Positions 1 to 10,044 of a stretch of 64,000 nt of DNA are shown piece by piece. Positions within the stretch are counted from its first letter, which is position 1. Every line of letters begins with the position of its first letter. The position numbers and the translations under genes were made by a program. The notes below the pieces were generated by a model that did not search any database, was not told the DNA's origin, and saw only the letters and a program-made list of their open reading frames with translations. This DNA is from Branchiostoma lanceolatum. Lineage: Eukaryota > Chordata > Leptocardii > Amphioxiformes > Branchiostomatidae. The stretch lies in the NCBI RefSeq assembly GCF_035083965.1, contig NC_089723.1, positions 39,687,193 to 39,751,192 on the forward strand, in the 5' to 3' direction.

Positions 1-632
1 AGACTGAGTGAGAGGTAATGATGCTGTATCGTAGCTTCAGGGTACGGTCGGGTTCACAGTAAATCAGTTTTCCTTGATTTGTGTGGCCGATTACCTCTCA
101 TTTTTCTCTGACTGTGCGAGCTACTGTGTGAGGACTAATGAAGCTGCCTCATAGCTGTAGGTGGCTAGCTTTAGATCGGTAAAGAACTCAATAAAGTTCT
201 TTGACTTGTGCAGGCGATTTTGTCTTTTTGAAGGCTACGGCACCTGTATCACAGCTTGTTATGGACGACAATTTGTTTTGACATATCGGGTTTTCTTTAT
301 TCTACTGAAAGTCGTCCTCTTTTCTCTCCACTTGACTGAATATAACGTGTACTGTCCAGTGAATGCTCGGTCCTCTTGGACATAACCTTCTATAAAAAAG
401 TCTTTATTGACGCAAGAAAAGTACAGCGACTTTCGTAAGGTCTTCAAGCATTACCGTCTAAATATAGGAAAATATATCGAATCATGTTTAGACACCGGAA
501 CTAGTAGTGTAAGTAACATGTTAAACTCGACATGTTGAATCCTTTATATAAATGTATGTAGGTTAATTCTCTTAAAAGTTGTGGCTGGAGCCAGTTGTCT
601 TGAGATGAAATAAGTAAGTATGTCTGTAGGTA

Positions 633-1345
633 CAGAGTAAGATCGTGTTTACCGTAACTCCGTTGTTTACCTTGCTGTAGATGTGTATCGTGGTAAGATC
701 GTTTTTAAGGTTTCTTTACGGTTACAGTTTACAGTAACTTCATTATCCTGCCTTGCTACAAGGCCACGGGAGTTTCATCACATTTGTAGGTGTGTAGTTA
801 CAAGGTAGGATCGTGTTTAAGGTTTCTTTACGGTTATATAATACAGTTTACAGTACTAACTTGGTTTTCCTGCCTTGCTGTAGGCTACGGTAGCTGCATC
901 ACATCTATAGGTTTGTAGATACAAAGTAATATGTATAGATTTACCCTGATGAACCTCGATAAAGACTAAGGAATGGGTGCGAAGACCGAGGTCCAAACAG
1001 GTAAAAAGGCCTACAGAGGTACAGAACTGGAAGGGTGGGCGGGTGTGTGGGGAAAACCGACACAGACCTTGCCTTACTCCTTCCCTTTCCTTACCCCAAC
1101 GTGACACTACCTAGCCCTAAACTCTTCTTTCCCTATCCTCCGCCGGTTCGCCGCAAAGAGGCTGATAGATGGTGATGACGTCACTTTTCATGTTCTCTCG
1201 CGAGAATAGTGATCTCGCGAGATTTCATGTATTGTGACGTCAGTGGGAATATCGTGTTTAAGGTCTCTTTACGGTTGCAGTGTACAGTAACTTCGTTTTC
1301 CTGCCTTGCTGTAGGCTACGGCAGCTGCATCACATCTTCACCAGA
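633..1345 (+). repeat. Decayed tandem copies of the RasGRF exon 1315 splice acceptor
   Basis: Units of roughly 105-115 bp contain a stretch like ATCGTGTTTAAGGT, then TTTACGGTT, a pyrimidine tract, CCTTGCTGTAG and the first exon bases GGCTACGGCAGCTGCATCAC. Copies start near 640 (partial), 694 and 803; the functional one starts near 1245 and ends in the exon at 1315. A more diverged exon-start-like segment lies near 232-265. Only the last copy continues into the exon body. Confidence 0.75.
1174..1245. promoter_or_regulatory. Inverted pair of CRE and TCTCGCGAGA motifs
   Basis: Two perfect CREs (TGACGTCA, 1176-1183 and 1235-1242) flank two perfect TCTCGCGAGA palindromes (1196-1205 and 1213-1222). 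The arms form an imperfect inverted repeat of about 34 bp each. TGACGTCA is the CREB/ATF site; TCTCGCGAGA is a known vertebrate promoter motif bound by BANP and formerly linked to Kaiso. It lies 70 bp upstream of a RasGRF exon, so it could mark an internal promoter. Function is inferred from motifs only. Confidence 0.5.
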
Positions 1346-4300
1346 TCTCAAGCAGCAGAGAAAGAACAAGGAGGAAATAATCAGCACGGCAGCCACTGCG
1401 CGTGTGCTGAACGTTTTGCGGCACTGGACAACAAAGCACAAGCAGGTAATGATACGCGAAAATGTATTTAGCCCTTAGAGTTTTTCGGAGAAACGTTTGT
1501 GGGTTGTGCATGTCAAGAAAACCAATTACCTCCATTTGTTTAGTAGTAATTGCGTTTTGCCGAGTCAAAAGGATTAATTTTACATATTTCCATATGGAAT
1601 ATGGCAGATTTGAGTGTCCCAGTTTGTCCAGCTGGTACCTAGTATTTAAACAGTATTTCATTTTATTTGGCATTGATGAGATACATGTTATACTGGGCAA
1701 TGTTCTTTGTAAATACTTCATCCCATTAATGAGGACGATTTTTTTGGTGATGATGATAATGATGATGCTGGCGTGTGACAAAATTACCTACATCATTATG
1801 GTCCAAATATATTGGTCTCGACGTTTTTGTTGAAGTTGGTTATGTAATGATTTGGCCATACTGTTTACCATATTCACATTGTCCCATCCTCATCTTTACC
1901 ATATTGACGTGTATAAATTACAATTTCGAGTTTCGAATAGCCGAAAACAGCCACTCAAAACCCACGACAGCTTATAATAAGTTTGAAAGAAATCCAACTA
2001 ACTTCGATTCGGATTTGCAGTTGTGTATGTAGCCTAGGATGTGATAAGAATACACAACCCAAGAATGTTCTGGTTCTCTTAAAGCCAACAGCATTGGTCA
2101 CAAATGATTTACAAGGTTCAAAATCTGCCATTGGGTTTCATGATTGTACGTACGTCTTTTAAAAGTTGATCTTTCAGTATTCTTTTATCGGCGATCTGAT
2201 GAACTTAGTCTCTCCCAGACTTCGAAGGGTTGCTAGAAAAAGAGTAAAAATGTGTCAAATGGACCGAATAATACTAGCCTCCTGTGCAGGCTTCCTATAA
2301 CGGCGGCATATATATTGGGAGGGGGGGGGGGGGTTGTGTAGCCGAGGGAGTTGTAACTCCCTCGGCTACACAACTCCCCCCCCCCCCTCCCAATATATAT
2401 GCCGCCGTTATAGGAAGCCTGCACAGGAGGCTAGAATAATACGTCGGGTGAGTTAGCTGGCCATAGAATTGCCATTGGCAACCAACGGGTTGCCATTTTT
2501 TAAACTATTTTTCCAGCAACCCATGGAGATGGTTGACTTTAAAAATGGTACATACTGCTTTCTCTCACTCAGCATTTGGGAAAGTGGAATAGTCCCCTGC
2601 TGTGGCGATTGCACAAAGCTTTGTTTGTTTGTTTGAACCTTTGTTTATTCATGATAAGCTCAAATCGGCACGCAGGCCGCTTTTCATTGAGGTCATGAGG
2701 GAAGAGGTAAGGGTCAGATACAATATAACAGAGATACACAGTCATTTGAGTCCTAATAACTCTATCAACATATATCATTACAATATTCATGGTACAACAA
2801 TATACAATTTCTACAACATGCAACATAAAGTAGGGTGAAAGCTGGTTCATGGTCCGTGTCCGTTCTTTTAGTTCATTTCCGTTACTTCAAGAGTCTCTTA
2901 AAGGAAGTCAGATTCGGAGCCGTACGTGTGTCTGGCGGTAGGGTGTTCCAGACATTTGGTCCGCGGTAGGCTACCGATCTTCTGAAGATCTCTCGCTTGG
3001 GTTTGGGAACAACCAGCTGACTGCTTGTGCTTTGTCTGTGGCCAAGAGGCTACTGAAACTGAGATGGGCACCGTTTGGTGTGGGATGACTTTAAATTTAA
3101 CTATGGAGATTGTAGAGACTGTGATGAACCTTACAATTAGAATGTGTCCCCCTGACATGTCCCGCAGGACTTTGAGATGGACAGCGTGCTGAAGGCGAAG
3201 GTGGTGGAACTTCTGGAGGAGATGATGGGGGATGTCGGGTTGCTGGCGAGCGAACACAAGGCCGCCTCCAACATCCTCAGGTACTCATTGTTTTCGGTTG
3301 AAAAGAAAACCAGTCCGATCTTCTGACGTGAAAGCTTTCATGTGATGTCTTATGTCCTGTCACACATAGCCGACCATGGCCGGCTCTCGACCTTCTCCAG
3401 GCCATGTTTGGATACAAGATACAAGATGACGTTATTGGAAATCGCAGTGCTGCCACTGAATTAAATCCAATGTACAGTCATATCAATCAATCAACACATT
3501 TGGATATAAATTGGAGTATTGGAGATAATCAGTCAACACATTCGGAGTTAAACCCCTGTCACACATAGCCGACCATGGCCTCCCGACCTTCTCCAGACCA
3601 TGGTTGGGAGTTAAGCCCCTGTCACAAATAGCCGACCACGGCCTCCCGACCTTCTCCAGACCATGGTTGGGAGTTAAACCCCTGTCACACATAGCCGACC
3701 ATGGCCTCCCGACCTTCTCCAGACCATGGTTGGGAGTTAAACCCCTGTCACACACAGCCGACCTTCTCCAGACAATGGTTGGGACTTAATCGTGAGCATG
3801 GTCATCTGCGGTCGGTACTTGGTGGACGAGGTTGCCTCTTAGTCTGCGCCAGTCGACTATCACTGAAAAGTCATATTCTGCTTGGATGCGACCAGAGGAA
3901 GAAACTGGAGCTGGAATAGGATTTCAGGCTACTCCCAACCCAGCACGGACCTTGGTTGTGGAGTGGTCGGGAGAAAAGTCTTGGGGAAGGTCCGGATCCT
4001 GAATGTGTGACAGGGGCTTTAGAGTAGCTACGGTTAATCGTTAAACTTATGATCAGGAGAGGCTGGACTGATGCACCGGTCAAAAGAAAAGCGGATCCAC
4101 AGAAAAGAAATTTGCAACAGAAACGAGTCAGCTTACAGATGTGCCGTATGTGGCAGAGACTGCCATTCTCATATAGGACTGTTTAGCCATAGTTGATGCT
4201 GTAGGGCTGATGTGAATCAGGTATTAACAAAGGTTAGTATTGACCAACGGAGACAACATGATGCACATCTGCTGATGTAAGAAGAATCTACAAACTCTGT

Positions 4301-5279
4301 TATTCGAGTTTTCTTCATGATTTATTTTGATCTTTTGATGTCCAGAACGCTGGCATATGAGGACGGTGACAAAACCAAGGCGCGGCTACAGGAGATTCTC
4401 AATCCTGGAAAAGTAAGGAGAAATCTTCTCTCATTCTTCTTCTCTCATAAACTAGCACCTTTTAGATGTCTGTAACCATCTATATAAAAATCCCTGACAT
4501 CCTTTATTATGCCTATGTGAAAATATAAATACTACTATCATATCGGATTGCTCATTTCTTGACAAAGACTTTAGTTATACAGTCGAATTTGGGTAAGTCA
4601 AATCTTCGTATTGGACAAACACAGATGAACGTTCAAACTATCTATACCATAAAATGAGCGTCTGATGACTAAACCCCATGAGCAGTTCAAATCTGTTAGT
4701 ATCTAACATCTGCCATCAGAATGCCATATCCAATTGAAATGTAAAATATTTGAGATGTCAATGATGTCATTAAACCTTGTTATGAAGCATAACTGTTACA
4801 ATAACCGCCGATGTTGGCCTGGTTCCCAGAGAGCGGACAGCGCGACGTTCGAGACTCTGTCGGCGTTACAGCTGGCGGAACAGCTGACCCTGACGGACCA
4901 TACCATCTTCTGCAGCATTCCCTATGAGTGAGTACCGGCAATAGACTCTGTAATCTCTTATGGTAACGTTACTCACCAACAGTCCCTTATCTATGTCTCT
5001 CCCTCTGTTTCGCCATGACCTTTCTTCTTCTCTCCTTCCCTGCTTATGAGTGAGTACCGTCAATGAAGTAATTACAACGTTACACACGAACAATGCAATG
5101 TTTCTCCGCCTTACTCTCCCCCTTCTTTCTCTCTCCCTCTTTTTCTCCTCTCTCTCTCAACCCCTCTGTTTCCCCTCTTTGTGTGCATACGATGTCAGTA
5201 CTTGTACAATACAGTACAATGTAACTTTATTAAACAAATACCTTTGATAAAAAGGTTGATTTTGGAGTTATTTAAAATC

Positions 5280-5328
<49 letters not shown>

Positions 5329-8300
5329 ATGTATATATATATATATACAGGTTTGTATATCTTTTACAGGTTTGTACAAGAAAATACCTACTATGATGTT
5401 GTTTTGGTTGTGTGATTTCCAATATGCTCAACACAGCCTTTGCCATTCAAAGTCTGCCATTTCTGATTATCGTAACGCTAGTGACATCAACTCTTGAACT
5501 TATTTGAACACACCTGCTACGTTTTTATCTACAGGGAGTTCCTGAATAAGGCGTGGATGAAACCTGACAAAGCTACCCGAGCGCCTCACATTATGCTCAC
5601 CAGCAAGAGATTCAATGAGGTATTGAAGCATTTTCATGTCCTTGAGGACCTATTCTATAGTCACACCAGCTCTCACCTATCTCAAGACATAGAATTGCAA
5701 GATTCAAAGACATTGGTCGATTTACTTATTGCCTTTCTATGGTTGGTCGACCTGCTAATTGTGATGAACAATCAGGATCGATTTACTAGCTATTTTAACG
5801 TGGTAGTACTAATATCTCGCATGATAATGTGAATAAGAAGCCTGTGTCTTGACATAAGAGATGTTCTCATCTGGCACTAGAGGTTTGGTATTAAAAATAA
5901 ACTCCATGGTGTCTATGGCCTGATTTACACACAAGTTTTCGAAGTCGACTTGAGGCTGTTTGAGGAGCTTTAGGCTGCTCAAGTGGAGTTTTCCTACTAG
6001 AAAACGCTGCTTGAGTAACCTTGGGTTCTTTTTTCACAGTCCTGGGTCGTCTCCAAGTCGACTCAAAAACGCCTGTGTAAACTCAGCCTATGTTTGCGTG
6101 CTGATATGCGACGGTTATGGATGCCTCTGTTCGCAGGTGAGTAAACTGGTGGCGTCAGAAGTAGTCAGCCAGCCGACCGTCCCCGGGCGAGCTAGTGCCA
6201 TCGAGAAGTGGACGGCAGTTGCTGACATCTGCAGGTCTGTAGAAACAGTTTCCGTATTTTTACAATATTTCCTTAGTTTACCTGGCTTGAAACAAGTTAA
6301 GATTGGTGAGTAGAGACCAACAGTTTCATTAGACAGGAAGACGGAGAAAAAGTGGTATGAGTATGTTAAAACAAAATCATGTTTTTCATGAAAGGAAATC
6401 AAAGAAATAGCATTTCTCTGCGGCACCTGTGAACAGAAAAGTAACAAAAAAGTCATCATTTCCATGTCGTAATTCCTTAAGATTTTTCTTGATACATTTG
6501 TGCATGTGTATGAAATACGACTAGTTACAAGACACGATAAAGGTTGAAATGTCAAGAATGTCAAGGACTAAATTACTGAATTACTGAATGTGGCGTCGTG
6601 TGGCGCAACTGTAGAACACGCGGCTGTCAAACAATGGGTCCCGGGATCTAATCCCAGGTGCGCCCAGAGACATGTCCGAACTTGCGCCCCGACGTTGTGC
6701 CCTTGGGAAAGGCACTTAACACGGCTATCCTCACTTCACTCAGGTGAAAATGAGTACCTAGCTCTTCTAGGGTTAGGGACGTCCCTCGGATAGGACGTTA
6801 AATGGAGGTCCCGTGTTTGGGGAGAGCCACACCCCGCGCACGTAAAAGAACCCACCACACCTTTCGAAAAAGAGTAGGGGCATGCCCCGGTGTGCGATGG
6901 TCCAAATCCTTCTATCTGGAGTTGGTGATTCACTACAAATCACCCGGATGGAGGCCTGGCGAACCTCCGTCTCGTATTAGCCACACAGTGTATTAGCCAC
7001 ACAGTGGTTTACATCATTCACCCGGGCGGGAGATCTGGCGCATCACCGTCTTGTACGACTGCCAACGAAAGGGTATGTCACCCCGTAAAGGGGCGGTATA
7101 ATCCTACGCAAGGGGCCAGTTCTGGCCTGTGCACGTACTACTACTACTACTACTAAATTACTGAATTAGAGGCAACTGTATAATACTGACACAGATGTAT
7201 AATATGATAATATGCTCACATATGCATGATGCTCTTATTTGACAGGTGTATGCATAACTACAACTCGGTCCTGGAGATCACATCCGCATTCCAGAACAGC
7301 GCCATCTACAGACTCAAGAAAACCTGGGAAAAGGTCTCAAAACAGGTCAGAGCGAAGAACACGACATTTGCGATTTACGCATTTTGAGAAAAAACACACA
7401 CGTTATCTATGCATAAATGTGAATGACAAAGATCTTTACACACAACCAGCACACAACCATCTACCCACATTTCGGTGACCGTCTGACGCCTAGCTGCAGT
7501 ACGAAGTAGAACCAGTCAGTATTTCCTAGAGGACGGTCACCGAAACGTCAGCCAATGATTATGCACTGGTTGTGTGTAACGAACTTTGAACGTAACTTTC
7601 TTCTGATTTATCCACCTGATTCATGGGTATTCCTAAAGTTATTTGGGGTTCGTTTTTGAATCCATAGTAAGAGAAATTCACGACGTTCTACTTCGGTGTA
7701 ATGGAGCATGTTGTCATCTTCAATATTTCAGACCAAGCAGCTTGTGGAGAAACTGAAGAATCTGGTGTCGTCTGATGGTAGATTCAAGAATATGAGGAAT
7801 GAACTACACAGGTGCGTACCTGGTTGGGCAATTCATGTATCTTATAGGTTTATTTTTCTTGCACCTTTGCCTTTAATGATAATATACTCATCAGAGTATA
7901 CGACCTCACCACCGCAGACCCGTTGGACAGAGCTTGGAAACGCGGTGCAAAGACTAGCCGACTTAAGCCCACCCCTGTGTAAGGGATCCCAGCAGCAGCA
8001 TTATCAAATACCGGATACTACTACTTATATACATTAAACTTTATCTGATTCACAAAGAGAGAAATACTTTATCTGCTTATTCGAATGATGACATGTAACT
8101 GTTCTTAAAAGTTGCGTGTGTTTCAGTAAAGCGTTCTTGACCATGAGAATGACTTAATTGGCGAAGCAGCTGATGGCCATTAGTGCCTTGCCCGCGTGTT
8201 CTAATTCTTACTAATTATATACAGGGACTACAAGTCATATATAAAACATATGTAAACTGTTGTGTTGTTTATTCTTTTGACTTGATTAATCAACACTGTT

Positions 8301-10044
8301 TGCCGTGTGTTCCCGCAGATGTGACCCTCCATGCGTGCCATACTTAGGAGTGTACCTGACAGACTTGGCTTTCATAGAGGACGGAGCACCAAACTTTACC
8401 GAAGATGGCCTGGTCAACTTTTCAAAGATGAGGATGGTGAGTACATTATGAAGCAACATTAGCACAGAAATAGTCGTTTATAGAGACAATTTCCTAGATT
8501 AAAAGACATGAAAATAGCGTTTCACCACTATATTGTTTAATTTGTATGATCAGTAGGACAGCTAAATGCGGTCTGACTGTATTTGCCTTTGGAGTGAAGA
8601 AATCCTTTTACCCATTCAGATGAACTCCATATAGTATAGGGGACACCAATTCTACTTTTTACCTTTTCAATTTGTTTGTTTGTTTGTTTGTTTGAACCTT
8701 TGTTTATTCATGATAAGCTCAAATCGGCACACAGGCCGCTTTTCATTGAGGTCATGAGGGAAGAGGTAAGGGTCAGATACAATATAACAGAGATACACAG
8801 TCATTTGAGTCCTAATAACTCTATCAACATATATCATTACATATTTATGGTACAACAATATACAATTTCTACAACATACAACATAAAGTAGGGCGAAAGC
8901 TGGTTCATGGTTCTTTGTCATAAGCTGTTAGATAGACCGGCGATGAAAATAAGAAACAGACCATTAGTTCTATTACTGTCTGATACAAAAGAACCAATAC
9001 ATTACAGTAAAAAAAATGAATATTTCGTCTTCCACCATATATTTCAGAACATGAAGTCAAACCCAACAAAGAATTAAGAAGTCAGTACTTATACTAGAGT
9101 AGTCGTCTTTCGGCAAGAAGTAACCTTATATATATATTGTTATTCACAGATTGCACATGTTATCCGGGAACTGCGACAGTACCAGCAGACACCGTACAAA
9201 ATAGAATATGATCCTAAGGTGAGACAAATATATATTATGTTTTCGTAAGCATCTTTGCCTTACCACAATTGATGTCCAGATCTCTCTCCCTCCTCCCAAG
9301 GGATGTATATAGTTTTGTATCAGTGTAGCTAATGTAGACTATACTTCTACAGTCGTTGACCCGGAAACACCTTTGTGCACCAAGGGACGCTTACGATTCT
9401 GCTAGAGAAGCTATATTTTTACTCTAAGTACGCCATACATTATGGACACTTACAATACAAAAGTTACTCAAGCAACTGGATATGTTTTGCAGAGACAAAC
9501 ATACCGTAAGCCAGCTGATGTTACCGTTTACAAAACTTATCCAGATGCTTTAGTTTGTCATCTAGTGATTAATCAACCTGAAAAAGGCACTTAACACAAC
9601 TTTCCTCACTTCACTCAGGTGTAAATGAGTACCTAGCTCATCTAGGGTTAGGAACGTCCCCCGGATAGGACGTTAAATGGAGGTCCCGTGTTTGGGGAGA
9701 GCCACACCCCGCGCACGTTAAAGAACCCACCACACCTTTCGAAAAAGAGTAGGGGCATGCCCCGGTGTGCGATGGTCCAAACCTTACAGTCCGGTCTGGG
9801 ATGACATCTTGAAAGGGTGATAGTTCACCTGTTATGTCAATCCTTCCACAAATGTGGTAAATCGAAATAAATAAATAAATAAATAAATAAAATGATAGTA
9901 TATATTGTCGTTCTTCTGTTTCCCCAGGTGACCAGCTACCTGCTCGACCAGGCGCTGATCCTGGATGACGACGCTCTGTACGCCGCGTCCCTGCAGATCG
10001 AGCCCAGGATCAGCCCGAGTGCCTCCGCCAGCAGCGGCTCCTGA
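1315..10044 (+). CDS. RASGRF: RasGRF-type Ras guanine nucleotide exchange factor, 3' half (5' partial)
   Basis: Exons (phases all join): 1315-1445, 3168-3280, 4346-4412, 4830-4927, 5535-5619, 6137-6234, 7246-7345, 7732-7811, 8319-8436, 9150-9218, 9928-10044 (TGA 10042-10044); 357 codons plus stop. The first exon carries [18 protein letters not shown], typical of the segment before the catalytic domain of RASGRF1/2. The CDC25/RasGEF domain runs from [16 protein letters not shown] through [52 protein letters not shown] and [14 protein letters not shown] to [16 protein letters not shown]. It would load GTP onto Ras-family GTPases at the membrane. In the family, PH, IQ and DH domains lie upstream; these are outside the window. 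The protein ends a few residues after the domain, as in vertebrate RasGRFs. I cannot tell RASGRF1 from RASGRF2; amphioxus probably has a pre-duplication gene. Very secure family call. Confidence 0.95.
2275..2433. mobile_element. Fold-back MITE with 9-bp target duplication
   Basis: Nearly perfect 79-bp inverted arms begin TAGCCTCCTGTGCAGGC and meet at 2353-2354. A long G run in the left arm faces a long C run in the right. The element is flanked by GAATAATAC at 2266-2274 and 2434-2442, a 9-bp direct repeat. No coding capacity. Near-identity of the arms suggests recent insertion. A 9-bp duplication would suit a Mutator-like transposase source; 8 bp (hAT) cannot be excluded if the end is set one base differently. 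Confidence 0.85.
2606..2885. repeat. Dispersed repeat with (TTTG)n end, copy 1
   Basis: Begins with TTTGTTTGTTTGAACC and contains GGCCGCTTTTCATTGAGGTC. It is nearly identical over about 240 bp to the copy at 8669. On the minus strand the element ends in (CAAA)n, as a LINE or SINE 3' tail would, so it probably lies in minus orientation. Confidence 0.7.
3355..4022. mobile_element. TIR element with internal minisatellite
   Basis: The left end CCTGTCACACATAGCCGACC is mirrored at the right end by GTGTGACAGGGGCTTTAG. Between 3545 and 3785 a 63-bp unit containing the left terminal repeat is repeated about four times. No transposase is visible. It lies within the 3281-4345 intron of RasGRF. Confidence 0.6.
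4918..5065 (+). repeat. Duplicated 5' splice site after RasGRF exon 4830-4927
   Basis: The exon end and donor, CCTATGAGTGAGTACCG, recur about 122 bp downstream as CTTATGAGTGAGTACCG followed by similar intron sequence. The first copy gives the correct phase with exon 5535. Confidence 0.65.
5281..5346. repeat. (TA)n microsatellite
   Basis: About 46 bp of uninterrupted TA followed by a short second TA block. Intronic. Confidence 0.9.
6584..7151 (+). mobile_element. tRNA-derived SINE, complete, with 17-bp target duplication
   Basis: The head resembles a tRNA promoter (GTGGCGCAACTGTAGAACAC and a B-box-like GGATCTAATCC). The body carries GGACGTTAAATGGAGGTCC. It ends in (TAC)n. The direct repeat ACTAAATTACTGAATTA flanks it at 6567-6583 and 7152-7168 without a mismatch, so the insertion is young. 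It sits between RasGRF exons 6137-6234 and 7246-7345. Confidence 0.85.
8669..8915. repeat. Dispersed repeat with (TTTG)n end, copy 2
   Basis: Starts with a longer (TTTG)n tract and matches the copy at 2606 with only a few differences to about 8915. Intronic in RasGRF. Confidence 0.7.
9577..9892 (+). mobile_element. 5'-truncated SINE of the 6584 family
   Basis: Shares the body from AAGGCACTTAACAC through GGGCATGCCCCGGTGTGCGA with 6584-7151, but has a different 3' part ending in (AAAT)n. The tRNA-like head is missing. Confidence 0.75.

Noticed and set aside
2233-2424. Gly/Pro-rich ORF
   Set aside because: It lies wholly in the fold-back element with G and C runs.
3483-3789. Repetitive protein-like ORFs on both strands
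   Set aside because: They translate the 63-bp minisatellite inside a MITE; no gene context.
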